Shown one piece after another: positions 20,849 through 30,406 of a DNA stretch of 64,000 bases. Position numbers and translations under genes: made by a program. Within the stretch, counting starts at the first letter, position 1, and every line of letters begins with the position of its first letter. Source of the stretch: Ruminiclostridium cellulolyticum H10 (GTDB lineage Bacteria > Bacillota > Clostridia > Acetivibrionales > DSM-1351); the NCBI RefSeq assembly GCF_000022065.1, contig NC_011898.1, forward strand, positions 1,014,001 through 1,078,000, read 5' to 3'. Below the pieces are notes generated by a model. That model was not told the DNA's origin. It saw nothing but the letters and a program-made list of their open reading frames with translations, and made no database searches.

Positions 20849-23800
20849 ATGAGTATGCGATACAGCAGGAAGGAAATATATTCGAAAGTAGCCTCCAAAC
20901 AGATGACGGTAGAGGAGGCAATGGCATATCTGGAAAATTTACAGGACTCTGAAAGAGCTCAAAAACAACCAATCAGAGAAGAATATCCCCTATCTGAAGG
21001 TCAAAAGGGATTGTGGGTTGTAAATCAATTTACACCGGGAAATTATGCATATAACTGTCCGATAGCATTCAAAATAAGCAGTGATGTTGATATTGCAGCT
21101 TTGAAAAAGACTTTTCAGATCCTTATTGATCGCCACCCGGCGTTGAGAACAAGGATACATTTAGTTGGCAGCGGCCCTGCACAGACTGTAATGGAAAATC
21201 AAGAAGTACTGTTTGAAGAAAAATACTTGGATACCTTGGCAGATGATGAAATCGAGATATGTGTAAGAGAAGAAGCTAGAAAGCCCTTCGACCTTGAATG
21301 CGGTTCCCTTCTCAAAGTTACTTTGTTCAGGCTTCCTGAAGAGCGTATGGTACTGTTGATTAATTTCCATCATATTATATACGACGGCATGTCTTTTGCA
21401 ATATTTATGAGAGAATTCCAACAGATATACATAGCTTTAAAAAGCGGGACGAAATATGAACTCCCTGACGTAAAAGCTACATACAAGGACTATGTTTATT
21501 GGCAGCAAAGTATGCTCCAGGGTGAGGCAGGTGCAAGACACCGGGACTACTGGCTGAAACAACTGCCGGACGGTATACCGGCCATAGATTTAAAACCGGA
21601 CAAGCCTAGACCTTCAGTACAGTCGCTTAAGGGGTCAAGCGTGGTTGCCGGCATTGATAGAGAGTTAACTCAATCGCTGAAAAACCTTTCGGTTTCCACG
21701 GATAAAACCTTATTTGTTATTATGCTGTCCGCATTTAACGTCCTTTTGTACCGCTATACCAATCAAGAGGATATTTGTGTTGGAACACCCATGCTGGGAA
21801 GACCGGGTATTAAGTTTGAAAATGTTTTGGGATATTTTATGAACATAGTAGTCATAAAAAGCAGACTAAACAGCGAGTATAAATTTTATGACCTTGTAAA
21901 TGATGTTCAGAATACCGTATATGACGCATTTGACCACAGCGACTATCCTGTTTCCACGCTTATTGAGGAAATGAGAAAGGCTAAAATGGCTAATGCACAG
22001 CTATTCCAAATAGCATTTTACTTCCAGAACTGGATGGATGATTTGCAAAAAGACCTTGAGACAGGTGCTGAGGGCTCAACGGGATTTATGGATTTTATAC
22101 CTCTTCCCGGTATACATCAAGAGGGAGAATTTGATTTAGCTCTAGAGATATTAGAGAATGAAAAAGACCTTTCAATATATTTTAAATATAGCACCGACAT
22201 ATTTGAAGAACAAACAATAAAAAGAATGTTAGGCCACTATACCGAAATTTTAAGATATATAGTAAAAGAACCCAGCTCAAAAATATCCGATATAACACTC
22301 CTCACACAGGAGGAAAGCAACGTTATCCTGAAGGATTGGAACAACACATTTTTTGAATACCCATCCGACAAATGTGTCCATGAGCTATTTGAGGAGCAGG
22401 CAAGGAAAACTCCGGATGCAATAGCCGTAATATTTGAAGAAAAGAGTATAACCTACGGTGAACTGAGTAAAAAGGTTACCCTCCTTGCGGCATACCTGAA
22501 GCTGTATTGTGTTGAGCCCGGAATTTTAGTAGGTATATTCATGGAACGCTCTATTGAAATGGTAATAAGTCTTTTAGCCGTATTGAAAGCGGGAGGGGGA
22601 TATGTACCGTTAGACCCAACCTACCCTGCAGACAGGCTTTTATACATGTTCGAACACAGTAAAATGCCTATACTTATTACCCAATCAAGCATAGAAGATA
22701 GGTTGCCGGAATGCAAGGTGGAATTGGTGCTCATTGACACCGGTTGGGACACTATAGTAAGCGAGAGCGAAAAGATCATTAAGGACATGGGAGATGAGGT
22801 GTTTAGAACAAGTGCAAAGCCTGAAAATTTGGCTTATGTAATATATACCTCCGGGTCTACCGGTAAACCCAAGGGTGTAAAGGTAATACACAGAGGCTTT
22901 ACAAATTTCCTGTGTTCAATGGCAGAATGTCCCGGGTTTACGGACCAAGACTATATTCTGGCACTTACAACAATATGCTTTGATATAGCTGGTTTGGAAA
23001 TTTTTCTGCCGCTCATAAAGGGTGGTAAGGTTGAGATGCTGCCAAACAGCATAGCAAAAGACGGTATAAAACTGAGAGAAAAGATGGAAAACAGTCCGGT
23101 TACGGTAATGCAGGCAACTCCTGCCACATGGCAGATGCTTATTGCTGCAGGTTGGGAAAAGAAGGTGCCGATAAAGGTATTGTGCGGCGGTGAGGCAATG
23201 AGCAGAGAATTGGCAGACAAGCTGGTTGAAAGAGCCAGCGAGGTTTGGAACATGTTCGGACCCACCGAGACTACAATATGGTCTTCGGTAAGCCTTGTAA
23301 AGGCAAATGAAAAGGTTACTATAGGTCGTCCAATTGCAAACACTCAGTTCTATGTGTTGGATGAACTGATGAAGCCTGTACCTGCAGGGGTTGCGGGAGA
23401 ATTGTATATAGGAGGCGACGGCCTGGCTGAAGGCTATCTGAACCGTCCTGATATTACTACGGAGAAATTTGTGAAAAGTCCTTTTGATAATAATGCTATT
23501 ATCTATAAAACAGGGGATCTCGTATGCTACCTCCCGGATGGAAATATTGAATATCTCAGCAGGATAGACCACCAAGTAAAAGTCAGGGGCTTCAGGATAG
23601 AATTGGGTGAAATAGAATCCGCTTTAAAGAAGATAGACGAGATAGAAGAAGCAGTTGTGGTAATGAGGGAAGAAACTGGACATAAAATGCTTGTAGGATT
23701 CCTTATACCAAAAGAGAATGTGGAGTTGCCGTCAAAAAGACAAATAGGTGAGATGATTAAAAAATGGCTGCCTGATTATATGGTGCCGGCATCCTTCGTA

Positions 23801-26800
23801 TTTCTAAAATCCTATCCAATGACCATGAACAGAAAAGTAGACAGGAAAATCCTGTTTACGAGGAGTATAGAGGAAATAACCAAAGGTTTTGGTGGAAGCG
23901 GCATGAATGCCTTAGAGAAAAATAAAGCTTCATCGTCAAAACCTTCAACGGTAAAGACCCACAAAACAGTAGCAAAGGATGTAAACCAATTACTGCTTCA
24001 GCTTATAACCGATGATTTATGTAAAGCCGTGGCATACGTAATAGAAGGAAATGCAGATGAGATAGACGTACATACGCCGCTGGGAGAGTATGGGTTTGAC
24101 TCAATAAGATATACTACTTTCAGCGTTATATTAAAACAGCAAAACACATTAGAATTTAATCCGTCCATATTTGTCCAATATCCCACGGTTGAAAGCCTAG
24201 CAGAGTATTTTTTCAAGAATAACTATCAAACCATGAGAAGCCACTATGCAGAAATGCTTGAACAAATGCAAAAAGAGGTTGAACTTCAAGAGGATGAAAA
24301 CGTATCGAATGAGGTGTCGGACCAGGGAACAATTCGGACAGGCACCGGAACAATAACGCAGGAACCGGTTGCTATAATAGGTATATACGGTAAAATGCCC
24401 GGCTCCTATGATCTTGATACTTTTTGGGGAATCCTTGAAAAGGGTGAGAGCGTGATTTCTGAAATACCTGACGATAGGCTTGAGCTTATGGGACTATCAC
24501 GTAAGGATTTAAAGTCCGGTGCAGGTTGGGGTGCTTTTATTGACGATGTAGAAAGATTTGACGCTCAGTTCTTTAATATGTCAAAAATACATGCAGAGAT
24601 GACGGATATTCACCAGAGGTTGTTCTTGGAAACTGCATACAACACAATAGAGGATGCCGGATATAAGCCGTCAGGACTTGCAGGAACTAAGACAGGAGTA
24701 TTCGTAGGAGTTGCTTCCTCTGATTATGGGGATATTTTAAAGAAAAAAGGGATTTATGGAGAGCCTTATACAATAGAAGGAACCTCAGCAAACATGGTGG
24801 CAAACAGGGTGTCAAACGTATTGGATCTCAGAGGTCCGAGCGTGGCTATAGACACCGCTTGCTCAAGTTCCCTTGTGGCAATACACCGGGCTGCGAAGGC
24901 TGTCAGAGACGGGGAGTGTCAAATTGCCATAGCTGGAGGAGTTAACCTTTTATTAAGCGGAACCGCTCTTGAGGGCATAGCAAAAAACGGTATGCTCAGC
25001 CAAACCGGCACGTGCAGGGTTTTTGACAAAGATGCGGATGGGTACGTTAGAGGAGAAGGTGTGGGAGCTGTACTATTAAAGCCTTTGAGCAAGGCAGTGG
25101 AAGACCGGGATCATATCTACGGCATAATAAAGGCTTCAGCCGAAAATCACTGCGGTTCCGGAAACTTCATTGCCTCGCCAAACTCAGATGCTCGTAGAGA
25201 GCTTTTATGCGAGGCTTATGAAAGAGCGGGTATAGGCATGGATACAATCGGATTAATAGAAGTCAGCGGGAGTGCCACAACCTTGGGGGACTCGGTTGAG
25301 GTTAACGTTTTAAGACAGGCTTTCGGTGAAAACTCCGGAGCAGAACAGGCTTCAATAGGGCTTGGCTGCGTAAAGGCGAATGTAGGACATCTTGAAGCCG
25401 CATCCGGTATTGCTTCGCTGTTTAAAGTGCTGCTTTCAATGAAAAACGGAAAAATGCCTTCAACCCCGGGCTTGAAGGAACCCAATCCATATATAGAACA
25501 AAGTAACAGCCCCTTCTTTTTACTAAAGGATGGAGCAGTGTGGGAACCTAAAAAGGATGTTGCTAATAAGCCTATACCGAGACGTGCAGCTATAAACTCT
25601 TTCGGATCCGGAGGCAGTAATGTACATATCATCCTTGAACAGTATACAGATGAGCGTAAATCAGTTCAAAAGGAAAACGATCTCTATTTGGTGGTGCTTT
25701 CGGCAAAGGATGAAAACAGGCTTAAACACTACAGTGCTGACCTCCTTGAATCTATTGAAAAAAACACAGCTAAGGACAGGGATGGGTTGAACCTTGGTGA
25801 TTTAGCATACACACTTCAAAAGGGTCGTGATACCATGGAAGTGCGTTTGGCGACGGTTGTTTCGAGTATGGACGAATTAAAGGAAAAGCTCAAAGCATAT
25901 TGTTCTGGGACACAAGCTAAAAACCTTTTTACCGGAAATGCCAGGACTGAAAAAATAGTTAAAACCGAAGCAGATAAAAAAAGGTCTGAGGAAATAAGCC
26001 TTGAAGAAACAGCGGCTACCTGGGTTTTGGGTGCGGAAGTAGAATGGGAGCATTTATACAAGTCCGAACTTCCGTATTCTATATCTCTTCCGGTATATCC
26101 TTTTGCAGGAGAAAAATTCTTTGTACGGAGCAAGGACAGTGGAGTAAACAAAAAGATTGCCATAGCCGGAATCAGGAAGGCATCCTTTGAGGATATGTTC
26201 GGCGGCTATTGCAAGGCATTGCAGGACAAAACCCTTTCTGCTGAAAACACTATTGATGTGGTTAATGAGTATATAAATGGAGAGGCATCAAGAGGTAATA
26301 TATTGCACTTATTTGTCGAGATATCCAATTCAAGCAAGATGGAAGTCATGGTTTCAGGCAAGGGAACTCCCATATTGCTCATATCAGGTTATGCAGCGAC
26401 TGCACCCCAGTGGTTCTTCCAGTTCAAAAACTGGTCATCAAACCATAAGTTAATATCTATAAACACCCCTTGGCATGGCATGAGTGAAGGAATAGAAGAC
26501 GTTTCTTTGGCAGGGATTGCAAAGGCTTATGCAGAGGTACTCAGGGAGCTTGATATCACCGAGCCAATTCATGTCATCGGTGCTTCATGGGGCAGTATGA
26601 TTGCCCAACAATTTGTTGCAGATTTTCCCGAAATGGTAAAAACCCTGACGGTAGTGGGGGGGATGTGCAGTTACAAGGTAGATGACGAAGAGAAGACAAA
26701 GGAAGACTTAAAGCGGGACTTCAACAATATAAATGCACCGAAATTCTATGACCTGTTCATGTATACATCGTCTATAAAGGCCGAGGCCACTCAGTTGAAT

Positions 26801-27046
26801 GAAATATTCATAAACGAGGGCTTTTCAACCATGGATATACTGCATAAAATCAAAGTTCCGACCCTTGTAGTGGGAGGGGCAAAAGACGTACTCATTGATC
26901 ATGAACAGTTCCAGTTGCTATATTGCAAATTACCTGACTCCAGATATTATGAAATGGCTTCTGCGGGACATGCACCGTTTATCACTCATCACCGTGAGTT
27001 TAACAAGAGGGTTATGACTTTCATAAGAGATAATGAAAAAAGATAG
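20849..27046 (+). CDS. hybrid NRPS-PKS terminal protein: docking-C-A-PCP-KS(His lost)-TE
   Basis: 2065 residues, starting 1 base after the previous stop; Met3 (20855) is an equally possible start. Order: docking helix ~1-35; condensation domain ~45-480 with HHIIYDG at 174-180; adenylation domain ~490-1000 with the YTSGSTGKPKG loop near 665; PCP with Ser1085 (GFDS); KS ~1170-1600; KS flanking subdomain ending YPFAGEKFF; alpha/beta-hydrolase thioesterase from ~1830 with GASWGS (Ser1913), Asp2013 and His2041 as the likely triad. The A-domain pocket, aligned by eye to GrsA, reads D-I-L-Q-C-G-M-I-W-K, close to glycine codes. The KS has Cys1338 (DTACSSS), but the HGTGT region reads EVSGSAT, with Ser1473 in place of His. 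No ACP lies between this KS and the TE, which is unusual. Expected role: add glycine to the polyketide acyl chain and release it. Glycine is an inference; the domain calls are firm. Confidence 0.95.
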   Translation: MSMRYSRKEIYSKVASKQMTVEEAMAYLENLQDSERAQKQPIREEYPLSEGQKGLWVVNQFTPGNYAYNCPIAFKISSDVDIAALKKTFQILIDRHPALRTRIHLVGSGPAQTVMENQEVLFEEKYLDTLADDEIEICVREEARKPFDLECGSLLKVTLFRLPEERMVLLINFHHIIYDGMSFAIFMREFQQIYIALKSGTKYELPDVKATYKDYVYWQQSMLQGEAGARHRDYWLKQLPDGIPAIDLKPDKPRPSVQSLKGSSVVAGIDRELTQSLKNLSVSTDKTLFVIMLSAFNVLLYRYTNQEDICVGTPMLGRPGIKFENVLGYFMNIVVIKSRLNSEYKFYDLVNDVQNTVYDAFDHSDYPVSTLIEEMRKAKMANAQLFQIAFYFQNWMDDLQKDLETGAEGSTGFMDFIPLPGIHQEGEFDLALEILENEKDLSIYFKYSTDIFEEQTIKRMLGHYTEILRYIVKEPSSKISDITLLTQEESNVILKDWNNTFFEYPSDKCVHELFEEQARKTPDAIAVIFEEKSITYGELSKKVTLLAAYLKLYCVEPGILVGIFMERSIEMVISLLAVLKAGGGYVPLDPTYPADRLLYMFEHSKMPILITQSSIEDRLPECKVELVLIDTGWDTIVSESEKIIKDMGDEVFRTSAKPENLAYVIYTSGSTGKPKGVKVIHRGFTNFLCSMAECPGFTDQDYILALTTICFDIAGLEIFLPLIKGGKVEMLPNSIAKDGIKLREKMENSPVTVMQATPATWQMLIAAGWEKKVPIKVLCGGEAMSRELADKLVERASEVWNMFGPTETTIWSSVSLVKANEKVTIGRPIANTQFYVLDELMKPVPAGVAGELYIGGDGLAEGYLNRPDITTEKFVKSPFDNNAIIYKTGDLVCYLPDGNIEYLSRIDHQVKVRGFRIELGEIESALKKIDEIEEAVVVMREETGHKMLVGFLIPKENVELPSKRQIGEMIKKWLPDYMVPASFVFLKSYPMTMNRKVDRKILFTRSIEEITKGFGGSGMNALEKNKASSSKPSTVKTHKTVAKDVNQLLLQLITDDLCKAVAYVIEGNADEIDVHTPLGEYGFDSIRYTTFSVILKQQNTLEFNPSIFVQYPTVESLAEYFFKNNYQTMRSHYAEMLEQMQKEVELQEDENVSNEVSDQGTIRTGTGTITQEPVAIIGIYGKMPGSYDLDTFWGILEKGESVISEIPDDRLELMGLSRKDLKSGAGWGAFIDDVERFDAQFFNMSKIHAEMTDIHQRLFLETAYNTIEDAGYKPSGLAGTKTGVFVGVASSDYGDILKKKGIYGEPYTIEGTSANMVANRVSNVLDLRGPSVAIDTACSSSLVAIHRAAKAVRDGECQIAIAGGVNLLLSGTALEGIAKNGMLSQTGTCRVFDKDADGYVRGEGVGAVLLKPLSKAVEDRDHIYGIIKASAENHCGSGNFIASPNSDARRELLCEAYERAGIGMDTIGLIEVSGSATTLGDSVEVNVLRQAFGENSGAEQASIGLGCVKANVGHLEAASGIASLFKVLLSMKNGKMPSTPGLKEPNPYIEQSNSPFFLLKDGAVWEPKKDVANKPIPRRAAINSFGSGGSNVHIILEQYTDERKSVQKENDLYLVVLSAKDENRLKHYSADLLESIEKNTAKDRDGLNLGDLAYTLQKGRDTMEVRLATVVSSMDELKEKLKAYCSGTQAKNLFTGNARTEKIVKTEADKKRSEEISLEETAATWVLGAEVEWEHLYKSELPYSISLPVYPFAGEKFFVRSKDSGVNKKIAIAGIRKASFEDMFGGYCKALQDKTLSAENTIDVVNEYINGEASRGNILHLFVEISNSSKMEVMVSGKGTPILLISGYAATAPQWFFQFKNWSSNHKLISINTPWHGMSEGIEDVSLAGIAKAYAEVLRELDITEPIHVIGASWGSMIAQQFVADFPEMVKTLTVVGGMCSYKVDDEEKTKEDLKRDFNNINAPKFYDLFMYTSSIKAEATQLNEIFINEGFSTMDILHKIKVPTLVVGGAKDVLIDHEQFQLLYCKLPDSRYYEMASAGHAPFITHHREFNKRVMTFIRDNEKR

Positions 27047-27503
27047 TAAAATTTATTACAAACTTAATTGAAAGGTGAGAAGCCACTTTTGAAGTGAAAT
27101 GCAATCTTTGTAATTAAAAACTGAATAAATAAAGATTAATTCCCTCTCGATATTTTTGTAATAGGAGAAGCAACCCATGCTTGTATTATTAAGATTGGAT
27201 TGTTGGCGGTACAGTTTTTGTTCTATTTTTTAAGAAGACTTGGTTTTAGGTGGTTTTCATCGACTGTAATCGGTGAAAACCCCAGTTTTTGCAAAACCTC
27301 TTCTACATGGTAGAAGCTGAACGTTTCGTACTTAAGTTTGTAAGATTAAATCCCGTATATAGTGTGGAGGGTGGAATTTTTTTAATTGAGCTAGATCATT
27401 CTAAGTAAAAATTTTGTTAGTTTATATACAAAAATGGTAAAATATTATATAATAAAGACGAAATACCAAAATATTAAATCGTTTTAATAAGGAGTTGGCT
27501 GAG
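27047..27503 (+). promoter_or_regulatory. intergenic leader between the two biosynthetic regions, with hairpins
   Basis: A 457-base gap with no convincing gene. It holds an imperfect hairpin at 27252-27281 (11-base arms with one G-T pair, 8-base loop) and a perfect 7-base inverted repeat with a 3-base loop at 27300-27316. A run of five T after the first hairpin could make it a weak terminator of the PKS/NRPS operon. Alternatively the two hairpins form a 5' leader of the following operon. An 18-codon ORF (27177-27233) with an AGGAG site precedes them; it is probably chance. Composition turns markedly AT-rich from about 27330 onward. Confidence 0.4.
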
Positions 27504-27893
27504 ATGTGTGAGAGTAATATTCTTTTCCAAAAAGTAAGGAGTATTGTAATTGAGGCGTTGTCAATTGACCAAGCTGATGACGTAAGTTTAGATTCTTTAC
27601 TTATTCAAGATCTAGGTGCAGAATCTATTGATTTTATTGATATTAGTTTTAGGCTAGAAAAGGAATTTGGAATTGCAAAAGTTAACGCTAATAATATTTT
27701 TCCATTTGCATATCTCCAAAAAGATTTGTTTAATGATACAAATCAGTTAATTCATACAGCGGTTGAAGAAATAAAAGTTAATTATCCCCACATTGACGAC
27801 GAAGTATTTGAAAACGTTTCTAAAAAGTGTGATAAGTTCATGCTCTTTTCTTTACAAGTAATACTAAAATATGTCGAGTATAATGCAAAATGA
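27504..27893 (+). CDS. acyl carrier protein of a discrete (type II-like) system
   Basis: A 129-residue carrier protein with phosphopantetheine site DLGAESIDFID (Ser in the AES motif) and the following helix-2 pattern FRLEKEFGI. The TTG at 27495 is rejected as a start because AAGGAG (27489-27494) would abut it, whereas ATG 27504 sits 9 bases away. The protein is about 45 residues longer than a typical ACP; the C-terminal part (HPHIDD-like region onward) may be a partner-binding extension. It is the first gene of the AT-rich operon, and its stop overlaps the next start by 4 bases (ATGA), indicating translational coupling to the KS. It presumably carries the growing chain for the KS, KR and DH encoded downstream. 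Confidence 0.9.
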   Translation: MCESNILFQKVRSIVIEALSIDQADDVSLDSLLIQDLGAESIDFIDISFRLEKEFGIAKVNANNIFPFAYLQKDLFNDTNQLIHTAVEEIKVNYPHIDDEVFENVSKKCDKFMLFSLQVILKYVEYNAK

Positions 27894-29122
27894 GTAGAAA
27901 AAGAGTTGTCATCTCAGGAATAGGTATAATTAGTCCCATAGGAGATTCAATTGACGATTTTTGGAATGCTGTATTGGACGGTAAAAGTGGTATTAAATAC
28001 TTTTCAGATGAATATAGACACCTAAATATTAATGGAGTTAAAGGTGGTGGCTATATTTCTCGCATTGATTTGAGTAGGTTTGAAATTAGAAAAGACAAAA
28101 TCAGACAGATTAAGGATTCTGAGAAAACAACGAAAATGTTAATTTATGCAGGATTATCAGCTCTTGAGGATGCAGGAATAAAATATCCTCTAGATGTTGA
28201 AAAGTATAATTTAGGCATGATTGTCGGAACAGGAATGTCTTTGGCTGAACGCTATTCGGAAATACCATACTCTGAAAGAAATCCCAAATGGTTTCTTGAA
28301 ACTTACCCAAATATTCATTTAGCATATTTTTCAACAATTACTTCTCTAAAAGGCTTTAGTAGTACAATTGTTACTGCATGTACGGGTGGCAGTCAGGCTA
28401 TAGGTACAGCTTTTAGAATGATTTGCAATGGGGATGCGGATATCATGTTGGCAGGCGGTGTGGATAGTAGATTTTCAACACCATATATATATGGATTTAG
28501 TCGTTTAAATATGATAAATACTGAACAAGATCTCTTAAGTGCAATGCGGCCTTTTGATAGGAATCGAAGTGGTTTTGTTATGGGTGAAGGCAGTTGTATT
28601 CTGGTTATAGAATCACTTGAGCATTGCATGGAAAGAGGAGGAACCGCAATATGTGAAATTGTGGGATATGGAAATGCCTCAGATGCTACCAGTTTAACTG
28701 ACGCTAATTGTCATGGTAAGTATAGAGCTATGGATATGGCTCTTCGTGATGCTGGAATATCGATAGATCAGATTGACTACATTAATTCTCATGGAACATC
28801 AACACAATCAAATGACAGAGAAGAAAGCAAAGCTATTAAGGAGCTTTTTGGAAAGCGAGCATATGACATACCTGTTAACAGTACAAAATCAATTATTGGA
28901 CATACTTTCGCAGCATGTGGAGCCATAGAAGCCGCGGTATGTGCAAAAAGTATACTTTCCGAGAAAATTCACAAAACTTTAAATTTTACTTTAGGTGACA
29001 TATATTGTGATTTAAATTATGTAAAAGATGACGTAATACAAAAAAAGATTGCTTATTGTATCAGTAATAATAGTTCTATTGGGGGATACAATACTTCTTT
29101 GGTCTTTAAAGAAATTGATTAA
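27890..29122 (+). CDS. FabF-like beta-ketoacyl-ACP synthase (KS-alpha-like)
   Basis: 410 residues, the normal length for a KAS I/II enzyme. The active-site Cys is Cys164 (VTACTGGSQ), with catalytic His301 (SHGTST) and His338 (IIGHTF), so all three catalytic residues are present. It should condense malonyl-ACP with the growing acyl-ACP. It overlaps the ACP gene by 4 bases and is followed within 13 bases by a KS-like protein lacking Cys, the arrangement of KS/CLF heterodimers in type II PKS and aryl-polyene systems. Sequence similarity is to FabF rather than to the modular KSs of region 1, so this is not a duplicated module. Its role as the KS-alpha of a heterodimer is inferred from context. 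Confidence 0.9.
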   Translation: MSRKRVVISGIGIISPIGDSIDDFWNAVLDGKSGIKYFSDEYRHLNINGVKGGGYISRIDLSRFEIRKDKIRQIKDSEKTTKMLIYAGLSALEDAGIKYPLDVEKYNLGMIVGTGMSLAERYSEIPYSERNPKWFLETYPNIHLAYFSTITSLKGFSSTIVTACTGGSQAIGTAFRMICNGDADIMLAGGVDSRFSTPYIYGFSRLNMINTEQDLLSAMRPFDRNRSGFVMGEGSCILVIESLEHCMERGGTAICEIVGYGNASDATSLTDANCHGKYRAMDMALRDAGISIDQIDYINSHGTSTQSNDREESKAIKELFGKRAYDIPVNSTKSIIGHTFAACGAIEAAVCAKSILSEKIHKTLNFTLGDIYCDLNYVKDDVIQKKIAYCISNNSSIGGYNTSLVFKEID

Positions 29123-29134
29123 GGGATGATAGGT

Positions 29135-30406
29135 ATGAAGAAAGTTGTTATTACTGGAATGAGTTTAATGAGCATTCTGGCAAACGATAAAAAGGGGCAC
29201 CAAGATATTATTAAACTTGATCAGATGCCCGAAAATAAATTCCCAATAAGCTATTGGGATAATTATTTTGATGGAGAAGTAGGGAGTATACCTTTTTTTG
29301 AACCTAAAGAATTCATAAAGAATCCTAAGTCTATAAAATTTATGAGCAGGCAAACTATTTTGGGGTGTACTGCAGTGGCACAGGTAATACGAGATGCTGA
29401 AATTGACGATAATCAACTTCAAAAAAAACAATTTGAAAATTCTTTGATTTGGGGGGCCGGTGTTAGCGATAGTATTTTTCCTTTACTTCCAGCTGTTATT
29501 GATTGTATTCGAGATGACGGATGCATTGACTATAAGAGCTTGGGAGAGGATGGTTATCGTAATTTACCACCGTTATGGATTCTTAAAAAGCTTCCGAATA
29601 CTACGGCTGGACAAATATCTGTACAGAATTGTATCAGAGGATTAAATTATACAGTAGTAAATGGACCGTTAAGTGGTATATTAGCGTTTTCTATGGCATT
29701 CGAACATATACAAAGTTGCAGGAGCAATTTCACTATATGTGGAGCGGCAGAAGAGCGAACTCATTCAGATTATATTTATTATCTAAAAGAGAAGGGAGTA
29801 ATATCACTCTCAACAAACGGTTTAATGCCATTTGATGAACAAAGTGACGGGGGTTATATTGCAGAAGGTGCTTCGGCATTCATCCTTGAGGATGAAGATT
29901 CGGCTTGTGAAAGAGGTGCAAGAGTGTACGCTCAAGTTTTGGCGTGCAGCAATAGATACTTGCCTCACTTTACAGATAGTGGATATGAATATGCTGCATT
30001 AAAGTTTGAAAAATGTATGCGTACTGCTTTAGAAAATGCAGGAATAACTGCGGAGGACATTGACTTTATTCAGACAAGTGCCTGTGGAGATAAAAGACTG
30101 GATTTTCCAGAGGCTTTGGCTATAAGAAGTATATTTGGGAACAAAGTACCTATTACGTCATGTTCATCTTATTCTGGATACACTCTTGGAGCTTCAGGAG
30201 TTGTATCGCTATCTTATGCAATAATGCAAATGGAACAAAATTTAGTTTTACCAATGAGAAAAACAGAAAATAAATTCTTAGAAGATGAATTAAACTATGT
30301 CGTTGAGCGTTTACAACGGCATAAGAATAATTATGTTTTGATCAATTCGTTTAGCTATATGGGTGATGCTTGTAGTGTAGTCCTAAAACGGGGAGGTGTA
30401 AAATGA
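29135..30406 (+). CDS. KS-like protein without active-site Cys (chain-length-factor-like)
   Basis: 423 residues with the thiolase fold pattern of FabF proteins (start MKKVVITGMS, end SFSYMGDACSVVLKRG). The nucleophile position reads NGPLSG, with Pro178 where the preceding KS has Cys, and the HGTST position reads TSACGDK, so the first His is also lost. These losses, and its place directly after an intact KS, are what is expected of a chain-length factor (KS-beta). ATG 29126 is also in frame but lies directly against AAGGG (29121-29125); ATG 29135 has proper spacing and gives the usual FabF N terminus. Its end overlaps the next gene by 4 bases. It may instead pair with the third KS; the sequence does not settle this. 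Confidence 0.85.
   Translation: MKKVVITGMSLMSILANDKKGHQDIIKLDQMPENKFPISYWDNYFDGEVGSIPFFEPKEFIKNPKSIKFMSRQTILGCTAVAQVIRDAEIDDNQLQKKQFENSLIWGAGVSDSIFPLLPAVIDCIRDDGCIDYKSLGEDGYRNLPPLWILKKLPNTTAGQISVQNCIRGLNYTVVNGPLSGILAFSMAFEHIQSCRSNFTICGAAEERTHSDYIYYLKEKGVISLSTNGLMPFDEQSDGGYIAEGASAFILEDEDSACERGARVYAQVLACSNRYLPHFTDSGYEYAALKFEKCMRTALENAGITAEDIDFIQTSACGDKRLDFPEALAIRSIFGNKVPITSCSSYSGYTLGASGVVSLSYAIMQMEQNLVLPMRKTENKFLEDELNYVVERLQRHKNNYVLINSFSYMGDACSVVLKRGGVK

Noticed and set aside
1-27046. Many antisense and alternate-frame open reading frames of 60-190 codons within the PKS genes
   Set aside because: They overlap clearly coding PKS sequence, lack ribosome sites and resemble no family; they are shadows of biased codon use.
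27177-27233. 18-codon ORF with an AGGAG site in the gap between loci
   Set aside because: Too short, with no similarity or repeated pattern; a ribosome site by chance is likely in this AT-rich gap, so not listed as a gene.
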